Translations under genes and position numbers: made by a program
Shown: positions 52,267 to 60,749 of the stretch, in pieces
How the letters are laid out: each line of letters opens with the position of its first letter
Position numbering within the stretch: position 1 is the first letter of the stretch
Notes under the pieces: model-generated
The model's database searches: none
What the model saw: the letters and a program-made list of their open reading frames with translations, nothing else
What the model was told of the DNA's origin: nothing
From: Flavobacterium gilvum
Lineage (GTDB): Bacteria > Bacteroidota > Bacteroidia > Flavobacteriales > Flavobacteriaceae
NCBI RefSeq assembly: GCF_001761465.1
Contig: NZ_CP017479.1
Location: 3,968,001-4,032,000 of the forward strand
DNA length: 64,000 bases
Direction of reading: 5' to 3'

Positions 52267-53184
52267 TTATTTTGCTTCTGTTGCTCCAGCTGCAGGAGCC
52301 GAAGCATTATCTTCAACCCATATTTCACCATCTGGTGCTTTTGGATCTTTAGGATTACTTCCTTTTAAGGAGATAACATAGCTTGCAACCGCCTGAATTT
52401 CTTTTGGTTTTAAAGTTCCTTTCCAGGCAATCATCCCTTTACCATCTCTACCTCCATTGGTAATGGTGTGAAATAAATTCTTGATTCCACCTCCCAATAT
52501 CCAATGATCGTCTGTTAAGTTTGGACCAATTTGCCCTCCGGCATCGGCACGGTGACAAGCTACACAATTGGTCTGAAAGATAGCTTTACCTTTATCCAAA
52601 TCTGCTGGATCTGTTAACAATGTCACTGTTTTTTCATCCATTAAATCTGGGGCCGTTTTCATATACTCGGCTACTTCAATTTTGGCCTGCGCCATTTCAC
52701 TTTTCAATTCAGCCTCCTGATCTGGTGCTCCCAATACCTCGAAACGAACCAAATAAACTACTGCAAAAATAATACAGGCATAAAATAAATAAACCCACCA
52801 AGGCGGTAAATTATTGTCCAATTCTTTGATTCCATCATAATCATGATCCATCAATAATTCTTTCTCGTCTTCGATTGGAACTGTTCTTGTTAATCGTTGC
52901 ATCAGGTTTTTGTACCAAGTTTTCTCTTTCAGACTTAAAGTATCTTCATGAGCCAATCTTGCTTTTTCTTCATCAGACAACAATCTATAAGTGATTGCAT
53001 TAACAGCATTCAATGTTACTTCGATTGCAATCAAAAGGAAAAGCAATACAAACAAAAAGACCGCAACCATTGGGTATTTTATAAATGCCGGTTGATTTCC
53101 CGAATCAATAAAATATTCCATTGCTCCCAAGACGGAGAAAAATATGAAAAGAACTCTTATATAAGGCGGAATTAATTTTTTCAT
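52267..53184 (-). CDS. ccoP: cbb3 oxidase subunit CcoP, single-haem type
   Basis: CcoP passes electrons to the oxidase core. The 305-residue protein has two N-terminal membrane helices and the CcoP signature DGIKELDNNLPPWWVYLFYA (about 118-137). One cytochrome c domain has CVACH near residue 208 and a Met ligand in GMIAWKG. Classical CcoP carries two CxxCH motifs; only one is present here. A short Ala/Glu-rich tail ends it. Confidence 0.9.
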   Translation of the reverse strand: MKKLIPPYIRVLFIFFSVLGAMEYFIDSGNQPAFIKYPMVAVFLFVLLFLLIAIEVTLNAVNAITYRLLSDEEKARLAHEDTLSLKEKTWYKNLMQRLTRTVPIEDEKELLMDHDYDGIKELDNNLPPWWVYLFYACIIFAVVYLVRFEVLGAPDQEAELKSEMAQAKIEVAEYMKTAPDLMDEKTVTLLTDPADLDKGKAIFQTNCVACHRADAGGQIGPNLTDDHWILGGGIKNLFHTITNGGRDGKGMIAWKGTLKPKEIQAVASYVISLKGSNPKDPKAPDGEIWVEDNASAPAAGATEAK

Positions 53185-53211
53185 TATTTATATATTTTGA
53201 AATTGTACAAT

Positions 53212-53379
53212 TTAATCTTCCAAAGGGATTTGGCTAATTTCGTCTATAGTTTCTTTTTTATAAGAATAAACCCAAAGTCCGAGACCAAGAAAAAAGAAAA
53301 AGAAAATCAATAACGATAGTATTGGAAATATTGCAACACCGGCAATGGTTTCCATATTGTGTTTTATTTGCTCAAACAT
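53212..53379 (-). CDS. ccoQ: CcoQ-like small membrane subunit
   Basis: This 55-residue ORF lies between ccoNO and ccoP and starts with MFEQIKHNMETIAGVAIFPI. It has a single membrane helix (about 14-37) followed by a basic then acidic tail ending SQIPLED. Position, size and topology match CcoQ, which stabilises cbb3 oxidase. It starts 11 bases after the ccoNO stop codon. Confidence 0.8.
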   Translation of the reverse strand: MFEQIKHNMETIAGVAIFPILSLLIFFFFFLGLGLWVYSYKKETIDEISQIPLED

Positions 53380-53390
53380 AACGTTTACTT

Positions 53391-55568
53391 TTATTCTTTC
53401 ACTTTAATATCAGTACCTAATCTTTGAATGTAAGCAATCAATGCTACAATTTCCCTTTCGTTCATCGGGATGAATTTCTCACCTCTTGCTTCAGCTTTTT
53501 TCTTGCTTTCGTCATAACTTTTCACAAAGTCAGGGTCGTTTTTAAGGCTTTCTTCAATCGCAATGGCCTGAGTTCTTAAATCTTTTACACCATCTGCGAT
53601 TTGAGCATCAGTATAAGGAACACCAAGTGTTTTCATGGCTTTCATTTTCTTTTCGGTCATTGAAATATCCATTGCTTTGTTGTCAAACAACCATTTGTAG
53701 CTAGGCATAATAGACCCTGCCGATATACTTTGCGGACTCCAAAAGTGATTAAAATGCCAATTGTCATTGTATTTTCCTCCAACTCTCAACAAATCTGGAC
53801 CTGTACGTTTTGAACCCCATAAAAATGGATGATCGTACACAAACTCTCCAGCTTTGGATTGTGGCCCATAACGCTCCACTTCACTTCTGAAAGGACGAAC
53901 GGATTGTGAGTGACATCCCACACAACCTTCTCGGATATATAAATCGCGGCCTTCCAATTCTAAAGGTGTATATGGTTTAACACTTGAAATTGTTGGGATA
54001 TTTGATTTCACCATAATCGTTGGAACAATTTGGATAATTCCACCAATTAAAATAGCAATCGTTGCGAAAACAGCCATTTTTATTGGTTTTCTCTCCAACC
54101 ACGTATGGTATTTCTCCCCTTTTAATCTTCCTGCACTAATTGTTTTTAGAGCCGGAGCTTCAGCCAATTCATCTTCAACATCTTCTCCTGCTTTAACAGT
54201 CTTGATTATATTATAAACCAATGTCAGCATTCCTATTAAATACAGTGATCCTCCTATTGCTCTCATCCAGTACATCGGAATAATTTGCGTAACGGTTTCA
54301 AGGAAGTTACCATACGTTAAGGTTCCATCCGGATTGAATTGTTTCCACATAGAAGCCTGTAAAAATCCGGCCAAATACAATGGCAACGCATACAATATAA
54401 TTCCGAGTGTCCCTGCCCAAAAATGGAAATTGGCCAATTTCGTTGAATATAAAGTCGTTTTTGTCATTCTTGGAATCAACCAATAAATGATACCAAAAGC
54501 CATAAAACCGTTCCAAGCCAATGCTCCAACGTGAACGTGAGCAATAATCCAGTCAGTGTAGTGAGCTATGGCGTTTACATTTTTAAGGGAAAGCATTGGA
54601 CCTTCAAAAGTTGCCATACCGTAACCTGTCATGGCTACCACAAAGAACTTCAAAACCGGTTCTTCACGCACTTTATCCCAAACTCCTCTTAAAGTCAAGA
54701 GTCCATTAATCATACCTCCCCAAGATGGAGCAATCAACATTACAGAGAATACTACTCCTAAATTTTGAGCCCAAGTTGGCAAAGCCGAATACAATAAGTG
54801 GTGAGGTCCTGCCCAGATATATAAAAATATTAATGACCAAAAATGTATAATAGACAATCTATAAGAATACACTGGACGATTGGCAACTTTTGGCACAAAA
54901 TAGTACATCAATCCCAAAAATGGTGTGGTTAGGAAAAATGCAACCGCATTATGACCATACCACCACTGCACCAATGCATCTTGTACTCCTGCATAAACAG
55001 AGTAACTTTTCATTGCAGAAACTGGCAACTCCAAACTATTAAAAATATGTAATACTGCAACGGTTATAAATGTGGCTAAATAGAACCAAATGGCAACATA
55101 CAAATGACGTTCCCTTCTTTTTAACATTGTACCAATCATATTGATACCGAAAGCCACCCATATTAAAGCAATGGCAATATCAATGGGCCATTCGAGTTCG
55201 GCATACTCTTTTGATGAAGTATATCCTAATGGAAGTGAAATTGCAGCAGCAACAATAATTAATTGCCAACCCCAAAAATTAAGGTTACTCAAGAAATCAC
55301 TGTACATTCTGGCTTTTAATAAACGCTGTAACGAGTAATAAACACCCGCAAACATTGCGTTCCCCACAAAAGCAAAAATCACTGCATTGGTATGTAAAGG
55401 TCTTAATCTACCAAAACTTAACCACGAAATACCTTCGGTCATGTTTGGAAAAAGGAACATAGTAGCCAGTATAAGACCCACTAACATCCCCACCACTCCA
55501 AACAGTATGGTAGCATAAATGAACTTCTTTACAATTTTGTTGTCATAATAAAATTGTTCCATTTCCAT
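53391..55568 (-). CDS. ccoNO: cbb3 oxidase fused CcoN-CcoO subunit
   Basis: The 725-residue protein joins the catalytic subunit and the first cytochrome subunit. Residues about 1-480 are CcoN with 12 or more membrane helices and the haem/copper histidines (for example WYGHNAVAFFLTTPFLG, AGPHHLLYS and DWIIAHVHVGALAWNG). Residues about 540-725 are CcoO with one haem c, CVGCHSQ, and the Met ligand in SIMPSYKWL. Separate ccoN and ccoO are usual in Proteobacteria, and the fusion is typical of Bacteroidota. Confidence 0.95.
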   Translation of the reverse strand: MEMEQFYYDNKIVKKFIYATILFGVVGMLVGLILATMFLFPNMTEGISWLSFGRLRPLHTNAVIFAFVGNAMFAGVYYSLQRLLKARMYSDFLSNLNFWGWQLIIVAAAISLPLGYTSSKEYAELEWPIDIAIALIWVAFGINMIGTMLKRRERHLYVAIWFYLATFITVAVLHIFNSLELPVSAMKSYSVYAGVQDALVQWWYGHNAVAFFLTTPFLGLMYYFVPKVANRPVYSYRLSIIHFWSLIFLYIWAGPHHLLYSALPTWAQNLGVVFSVMLIAPSWGGMINGLLTLRGVWDKVREEPVLKFFVVAMTGYGMATFEGPMLSLKNVNAIAHYTDWIIAHVHVGALAWNGFMAFGIIYWLIPRMTKTTLYSTKLANFHFWAGTLGIILYALPLYLAGFLQASMWKQFNPDGTLTYGNFLETVTQIIPMYWMRAIGGSLYLIGMLTLVYNIIKTVKAGEDVEDELAEAPALKTISAGRLKGEKYHTWLERKPIKMAVFATIAILIGGIIQIVPTIMVKSNIPTISSVKPYTPLELEGRDLYIREGCVGCHSQSVRPFRSEVERYGPQSKAGEFVYDHPFLWGSKRTGPDLLRVGGKYNDNWHFNHFWSPQSISAGSIMPSYKWLFDNKAMDISMTEKKMKAMKTLGVPYTDAQIADGVKDLRTQAIAIEESLKNDPDFVKSYDESKKKAEARGEKFIPMNEREIVALIAYIQRLGTDIKVKE

Positions 55569-55634
55569 ATTTATAATTGATTTTAAAGTTGTTTTATAAG
55601 AAGAATTATTAATCGCTGAAGATTAAAGAGTCAT

Positions 55635-55814
55635 TTACCTTTTATTTTTAGATTCCTTCGAGGAAGCCTTTATTAATTCATCATCAAAAAGCATTCTGAC
55701 AGATGGCGTATAATCATCATCATATTGACCGGATTTTACTGCAAAAACAAATGCAATAAAAAAGCAAATGGCAACAAAAATACTGATAGCGATTAACAAA
55801 TAAATAACACTCAT
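55635..55814 (-). CDS. ccoS: cbb3 assembly protein CcoS
   Basis: From MSVIYLLIAISIFVAICFFI at 55814 the 59-residue protein has one membrane helix followed by the CcoS tail FAVKSGQYDDDYTPSVRMLFD. CcoS is required for cofactor loading of cbb3 oxidase. It lies upstream of ccoNO and has its own promoter with an Fnr-type box. Longer frames reaching 55874 overlap that promoter and are rejected. Confidence 0.9.
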   Translation of the reverse strand: MSVIYLLIAISIFVAICFFIAFVFAVKSGQYDDDYTPSVRMLFDDELIKASSKESKNKR

Positions 55815-55837
55815 AACATATAAAAATATTAGGTTAA

Positions 55838-55885
55838 CAAATGTAATTTCATCACTTTTAAGAAAACATGACAAATATCATGTTT
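55838..55885 (-). promoter_or_regulatory. ccoS-ccoNO promoter with Fnr-type box
   Basis: On the minus strand the box ATGAT-ATTT-GTCAT (core at 55869-55880, centre 55874.5) sits in a wider dyad, AAACATGA and TCATGTTT (55864-55885). The -7 element TACATTTG (55838-55845) is perfect, 24 bases before the ccoS ATG. Centre to -7 is 29.5 bp, as at hemN and ccoI. Confidence 0.75.
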
Positions 55886-55935
55886 AATCCAATATGTTAA
55901 ATTTATGAAAAAAATTAAAGCAATTCCCTATTATA

Positions 55936-58314
55936 CTACTTTATTTTCGATGAGTAATAGTTACTCATCACCGTTACAAAACTTACTATCGTAATGGTAC
56001 TCAACGGCATAATGATTGCAGCTACCAACGGTAGAAGATTTCCGGTAACAGCAAAAGACAATCCAACAACATTGTACAAAAGAGATAAAACAAAACTCAT
56101 TTTGATTGTAGTAATAGATTTTTTGGATAATTTTAAAAAATAATGAAGTCTTTTAAATTCTTTTGCATCCAAAATAGCATCGCAGGCAGGAGAAAAAACA
56201 TTTACGTTTTCGGATATTGAAACACCTACATTACTCTGAGCCAAAGCCCCGGCATCATTAAGACCATCACCTACCATCATTACATTTTTGCCCTGCTCCT
56301 GCAAGGATTTTATGAATTGTAATTTTTGTTCCGGTTTTTGATTAAAAACCATTTCGGTTCCTTTGGGCAAAATTGATTCTAGCACGCTTCGTTCTCCTTC
56401 GTTGTCACCAGACAAAACTTTGAGCTCATATTGCAAACTCATTTTACCAAACAATTCAGACAAACCTTCTCGGTATTGATTATTGAATATATATTTCCCA
56501 AAGTATTCGTTGGCTATTTTAACAAGGACAGCGGTTTGCTGGATTTCGTTTTCTCCTCTTTGATTAATAAAATAGGCAGAACCCATTTGTATCTCAATCC
56601 CATCAACCACAGCCTGAATTCCTTTTCCGGTTACCTCTTCGAATGAGTCCAATTTTAATCTTTTGGTTTCTGGAAGAAAATCATATAACATCCTACTCAA
56701 AGGATGATTTGATGCTCGAAGTACACTTTTCAGTATTGTCAAATTGGATTCGTCAATACTTTTTCCTTCATAAAAAATATTCGATTTGGAATTGGTAGTT
56801 ATCGTTCCGGTTTTATCAAAAACAACCGTATCTACTTTTGCCAATTGTTCAATCACCAAGGCATTTTTTAGATAAAAATGTTTATTGCCAAAAATCCGAA
56901 GCATATTTCCCATCGTAAAAGGTGCAGTCAACGCCAATGCACAAGGACAAGCAACAATCAACACTGCAGTAAAAACATTGAAAGCGGTATTGGCATCAAA
57001 AAATATCCAATAGCCAAATCCTACAAAGGCAATCATCAAAAGAATTGGCGTAAAATAACGGCTAATCCTGTCGGTGATTGTTTTGTGTTTTTGCTCAAAC
57101 CTTTTCTGAAAAACATCATTACTCCATAATTGAGTCAGATAACTTTGGGAAACCGAATGCAAAACTTCCATTTCAACAACTTTCCCTATCTGTTTTCCTC
57201 CGGCAAAAACCTTATCTCCAGATTTTTTTGTAATTGGAACAGCTTCTCCGGTTACAAAACTATAATCAATTTCGGCTTTATCAGATATCAAAATACCATC
57301 AACCGGAATCAGTTCTTGGTTACGAATCAATAATCGGTCGCCTTTTTCAATTTCATAAACAGGAATACTTTCCTCGGTGAAATCAGTATTTATTTTTGTT
57401 ATAGCTATTGGAAAATAAGATTTAAAATCCCTTTCGAAACTTAAGAAACTATAAGTCTTAATCTGAAACATTTTTCCCAATAACATAAAAAATATTAAAC
57501 CTGTCAGGCTGTCAAAAAAGCCTGAACCATAATCCATTATAATATCAAATGTGCTTCGAACAAACATCACGACAATTCCCAATGCTATAGGAATGTCTAT
57601 ATTAAGCATTTTGGATTTTATGCTTTTGATGGCCGAAACATAATACCCACTCGCCGAATACAAAAAAGAAGGCAAAGACAATGCAAAAATCAATCCCCGG
57701 AAAAAAGGACGATAATTATCCAGCCAATATTCTTTTACTTCGAAATATTCAGGGAAAGAAAGCAGCATTATATTTCCAAAACAAAAGAAGGCAACTCCCA
57801 ATTTATAAGTCAAACTTCTGTCAATATTGCTTTTTCCTGTTTCGTAATTTTCTAGGCTGATATAGGGTTCATAGCCGATGGAACTCAACAAATGAACAAT
57901 ACTTTTTAGAGAAACAATTTCAGAATTGAAATTAATTCGCACTTTCTTTTCGGGAAAATTAACCTGAGAAATAGTAATACCTTTTTGAAGTTTCTGTAAA
58001 TTTTCAAGAATCCAAATACAGGAACTGCAATGAATATGAGGTATGCTCAAGGAAACAATCGCAGTGCTGTCTTCCTGGAATTCCAATAATTTTGAAACAA
58101 TACTTTCGTTGTCTAGAAAATCATATTTCCCATTAATATCTTGTGGAGTTGCGCCTGGCGATTTTTCGAAATCATAATAACAGGTCAAATCATTCAAACT
58201 AAAAATTTCGTAAACGGTTTTACATCCATTGCAGCAAAACTCCTTTTTATCAAAGACAATTTTGTCTTCTATTTCTATATTTAAACCACAATGAAAACAA
58301 TTCTTATTTTCCAT
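55936..58314 (-). CDS. ccoI: Copper-transporting P-type ATPase of cbb3 assembly (CcoI/FixI)
   Basis: CcoI supplies copper for the oxidase. From MENKNCFHCGLNIEI the 792-residue protein has an N-terminal Cys-rich metal site (CFHCG and FCCNGC), a heavy-metal-associated domain (IHCSSCIWI near 95) and membrane helices. The transport motif is ACPCALAL, the phosphorylation site DKTGTIT and the hinge GDGLNDAGAL. The frame reaches 58350, but that ATG is upstream of the predicted transcript start. It is divergent from the fnr-like gene. Confidence 0.94.
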   Translation of the reverse strand: MENKNCFHCGLNIEIEDKIVFDKKEFCCNGCKTVYEIFSLNDLTCYYDFEKSPGATPQDINGKYDFLDNESIVSKLLEFQEDSTAIVSLSIPHIHCSSCIWILENLQKLQKGITISQVNFPEKKVRINFNSEIVSLKSIVHLLSSIGYEPYISLENYETGKSNIDRSLTYKLGVAFFCFGNIMLLSFPEYFEVKEYWLDNYRPFFRGLIFALSLPSFLYSASGYYVSAIKSIKSKMLNIDIPIALGIVVMFVRSTFDIIMDYGSGFFDSLTGLIFFMLLGKMFQIKTYSFLSFERDFKSYFPIAITKINTDFTEESIPVYEIEKGDRLLIRNQELIPVDGILISDKAEIDYSFVTGEAVPITKKSGDKVFAGGKQIGKVVEMEVLHSVSQSYLTQLWSNDVFQKRFEQKHKTITDRISRYFTPILLMIAFVGFGYWIFFDANTAFNVFTAVLIVACPCALALTAPFTMGNMLRIFGNKHFYLKNALVIEQLAKVDTVVFDKTGTITTNSKSNIFYEGKSIDESNLTILKSVLRASNHPLSRMLYDFLPETKRLKLDSFEEVTGKGIQAVVDGIEIQMGSAYFINQRGENEIQQTAVLVKIANEYFGKYIFNNQYREGLSELFGKMSLQYELKVLSGDNEGERSVLESILPKGTEMVFNQKPEQKLQFIKSLQEQGKNVMMVGDGLNDAGALAQSNVGVSISENVNVFSPACDAILDAKEFKRLHYFLKLSKKSITTIKMSFVLSLLYNVVGLSFAVTGNLLPLVAAIIMPLSTITIVSFVTVMSNYYSSKIK

Positions 58315-58347
58315 AAACGAAAGGGGGTAAATTTTTATTAAAACGAA

Positions 58348-58390
58348 CAAAATTCACAAATTGATTGTGTCCCAACAATGATATTTATCA
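58348..58390 (-). promoter_or_regulatory. ccoI promoter with Fnr-type box in the ccoI-fnr intergenic region
   Basis: The core TGAT-ATTT-ATCA lies at 58379-58390 (centre 58384.5). On the minus strand GAATTTTG (58348-58355) is a one-mismatch -7 element 34 bases before the ccoI ATG at 58314, with 29.5 bp from centre to first -7 base. The same box overlaps the -33 region of the divergent regulator gene, so it could activate ccoI and repress the regulator at once. Confidence 0.7.
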
Positions 58391-58400
58391 TATAAATGTA

Positions 58401-58408
58401 TAACTTTG
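58401..58408 (+). promoter_or_regulatory. -7 element of the Crp/Fnr regulator gene
   Basis: TAACTTTG matches TAnnTTTG exactly, 23 bases before the ATG at 58431. The Fnr-type box at 58379-58390 occupies the place of a -33 element, which suggests autorepression. Confidence 0.65.
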
Positions 58409-58430
58409 TACCCGAAAATACAATTTCGTT

Positions 58431-59111
58431 ATGAGTAAATGTGAACAATGTATAGTGAGAGAATTTAGCTCTTTGAAAGCACTAAGTAAAGACGAACTTA
58501 TAAGAATTTCAGAATGCAAAACCTCCCGAACCATCAAAAAGGGAGAAACTATATTTGAAGAAGGTGAAAATGTCAACGGTATTTTTTGTGTAAAAGACGG
58601 TATTTGCAAATTGACCAAATTAAGTCCAAACGGAAAAGACCAAATCGTAAAATTGATTGCTAAAGGTGAGCTATTGGGTCAGCGCTCGATGATAAGTGAC
58701 GAGCCTGCGAATTTGAGTGCCATAGCATTAGAGGATATGCAAGTTTGTTTTATTCCTAAAAATGAAATTTTAGGATTCTTTGACAAAAACAATCAGTTTT
58801 CGATGAATGTTATGAAATCGATTTGTGGAGATTTGAGAACTGCGGATGACCACATGGTCAATATGGCTCAAAAATCTGTAAAAGAAAGATTGGCTGAAAC
58901 GTTGGTTTACTTGCATGAAACTTTTGGAACAAATACCGACAAAACCTTAAAAGTACAGCTATCAAGAGACGAATTGGCTAGTATGATTGGAACAGCTACC
59001 GAAAGCTGTATCCGATTATTGTCCGATTTTAACAAAATGGAACTAATCGAATTAGTTGGTAAAAAAATTGTTCTGAAAGACCTTCCAAAACTTAAAAAAC
59101 TAGCTGAGTAA
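58431..59111 (+). CDS. fnr: Crp/Fnr family transcriptional regulator
   Basis: The 226-residue protein has a cyclic-nucleotide-binding-like domain (about 20-140) and a C-terminal winged helix. The recognition helix region LSRDELASMIGTATESCIRL has Glu and Arg four apart as in Fnr and Crp, which read TGA/TCA half-sites. The N-terminus has Cys4 and Cys7 and a further Cys29, so it may bind an iron-sulfur cluster, although the spacing differs from E. coli Fnr. The position beside ccoI and the three boxes point to an oxygen-responsive regulator of cbb3 and hemN. Confidence 0.88.
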   Translation: MSKCEQCIVREFSSLKALSKDELIRISECKTSRTIKKGETIFEEGENVNGIFCVKDGICKLTKLSPNGKDQIVKLIAKGELLGQRSMISDEPANLSAIALEDMQVCFIPKNEILGFFDKNNQFSMNVMKSICGDLRTADDHMVNMAQKSVKERLAETLVYLHETFGTNTDKTLKVQLSRDELASMIGTATESCIRLLSDFNKMELIELVGKKIVLKDLPKLKKLAE

Positions 59112-59156
59112 GATTAATTACCATATATTTTTTATTTCTTACCATGTGATTTTTTT

Positions 59157-59185
59157 ACCATATAAGGTATTTAAGATCATATAAG
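59157..59185. repeat. ATATAAG-type short repeat, copy 2
   Basis: ACCATATAAGGTATTTAAGA and its continuation differ from 9318-9346 at three of 29 positions. It lies in the spacer between the regulator gene and mazG. Confidence 0.55.
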
Positions 59186-59257
59186 TTTTACTCTTGCGAC
59201 CTTTAAAATGCCTAATAAATTTGAAAAAAAATATAATTCTTGTCTGCAATCTGAAAT

Positions 59258-60031
59258 CTAAAGTTTCTTAGCTTCATTCCAAAAAACGTCCATTTCGGCA
59301 AGTGTCATATCCATTAATGGTTTTCCAAGTTCATCGGCTTTGCTTTCAAGGTATTGAAAACGCTTGATGAATTTTTTATTAGTTCGTTCCAAAGCATCTT
59401 CGGGATTAACATTCAGGAAACGGGCGTAATTAATCATAGAAAACAAAACATCTCCAAACTCAGATTCTATTTTATCCTGATTACCAGATTCAACCTCAAC
59501 TTGTAATTCCTGCAATTCTTCCTGCACTTTGTCCCAAACCTGATGCGGTTCTTCCCAATCAAACCCTACTCCTTTTACTTTATCCTGTATTCTGCTAGCT
59601 TTTACAAGTGCCGGCAAACTCCTTGGAACACCCTCAAGGACTGATTTATTACCTTCTTTTAGTTTCAGTTTTTCCCAATTCTGTTTTACCTCTTCTTCAT
59701 CTTTAACAACAACATCGCTGTAAATATGCGGATGTCTATGAATCAGTTTTTCGCAAATGTCATTACACACATCAGCCATGTCAAAATCATTGGTTTCACT
59801 ACCTATTTTGGCATAAAAAACAATATGCAACAACAAATCCCCGAGTTCTTTTTTTACTTCATTTAAATCATTATCCAAAATCGCATCACCCAATTCATAG
59901 GTTTCCTCAATAGTCAAATGACGAAGTGTTTGTATGGTTTGCTTTGTGTCCCAAGGACATTTTTCACGCAAATCGTCCATGATGTTCAACAATCGTTCAA
60001 AGGCCTGGAGTTGTTTTTGCTTAGCGCTCAT
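59258..60031 (-). CDS. mazG: Nucleoside triphosphate pyrophosphohydrolase MazG
   Basis: MazG hydrolyses NTPs to monophosphates and helps remove abnormal nucleotides. The 257-residue protein has two MazG domains. The first has LREKCPWDTKQTIQTLRHLT then EETYELGDAI, with the metal-binding EExxE-type Glu residues and KKELGDLLLHIVFYA. The second has ELQELQVEVES and EFGDVLFSMINYARF. Length and the full-domain duplication match the bacterial housekeeping enzyme. Confidence 0.95.
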   Translation of the reverse strand: MSAKQKQLQAFERLLNIMDDLREKCPWDTKQTIQTLRHLTIEETYELGDAILDNDLNEVKKELGDLLLHIVFYAKIGSETNDFDMADVCNDICEKLIHRHPHIYSDVVVKDEEEVKQNWEKLKLKEGNKSVLEGVPRSLPALVKASRIQDKVKGVGFDWEEPHQVWDKVQEELQELQVEVESGNQDKIESEFGDVLFSMINYARFLNVNPEDALERTNKKFIKRFQYLESKADELGKPLMDMTLAEMDVFWNEAKKL

Positions 60032-60057
60032 TGTGTATTGTTTTTTGGTAAAAATAA

Positions 60058-60180
60058 GAAATCCTGTCAGGAAAACATCTTGACAGGATTAGTTTTTAGT
60101 AATTAGTCCTTAGTAACAAGTAATTAGCTATCAATCGAACAACAAAGCTAATTACTAAAGACTAATTACTAATCACTCTA
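60058..60180. repeat. Hairpin and inverted TAATTAGT repeats between mazG and the DUF5606 gene
   Basis: ATCCTGTCAGG pairs imperfectly with TTGACAGGAT near 60060-60088. Next, TAGTAATTAGTCCTTAGTAA near 60094-60113 faces AGCTAATTACTAAAGACTAA near 60146-60165 in inverted order. The dyads may terminate the DUF5606 transcript, which reads leftward into them. Confidence 0.55.
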
Positions 60181-60181
60181 T

Positions 60182-60667
60182 TTACTCTTTCTTCGCTTTT
60201 GCTTTTTTAGCTGGAGCTTTTGCTTTTTCAGCAACAACTTCTTCTGTGGTAGGAGTAGTATCTTCTTCTGCAACTGCTGGAGCATCAGCCACTAGCAAGC
60301 CTTTTTCCTGAAGCGTGTTATACCAACTAACGATTTTCTTCACATCAGAAGCATAAACTCTTTCTTCATCGTATTCTGGCAACACTTCTCTGAAATAAGA
60401 CAATAAAGTTGCATTGTCTTCTTTATGAGAAATAGTTTGCCCGTTATTTTCTCTTTTGGCAATGTTTTGCATGATTTCTGCCAAAGGTTTTTCACTTTCG
60501 TAAGTATAAATAGAAATTTCAGACAACAAACTTACATTGCTTTTCAAACTTACTGTAATTTTTTTCCCATCCAATAATGATTCAGCTACAAAACCTGTAC
60601 GCGTTTGCACTTTTAAAACATATAATCCTGGTTTTCCTGAAATCGATAATATTTTCTCTAAACTCAT
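60182..60667 (-). CDS. DUF5606 family protein
   Basis: The 161-residue protein begins MSLEKILSISGKPGLYVLKV and has the conserved DUF5606 domain over about residues 1-120, with YFREVLPEYDEERVYASDVK near 90. The last 40 residues are a low-complexity Ala, Lys and Glu tail. The family is widespread in Bacteroidota and its function is not known. It has no signal peptide or membrane segment. It lies between def and mazG on the same strand. Confidence 0.85.
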   Translation of the reverse strand: MSLEKILSISGKPGLYVLKVQTRTGFVAESLLDGKKITVSLKSNVSLLSEISIYTYESEKPLAEIMQNIAKRENNGQTISHKEDNATLLSYFREVLPEYDEERVYASDVKKIVSWYNTLQEKGLLVADAPAVAEEDTTPTTEEVVAEKAKAPAKKAKAKKE

Positions 60668-60749
60668 TTTTATTTTTTTTATTTATTCTTTACTAAAATC
60701 TGAATACTAATCCCCGATAGCTTTCGGGGGCCAACTGCTTATTTAAAAT

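Noticed and set aside
58350..58350. Longer start for the copper ATPase at 58350
   Set aside because: It adds 12 residues with no family support and would lie upstream of the predicted transcription start; the start at 58314 precedes the metal-binding motif directly.
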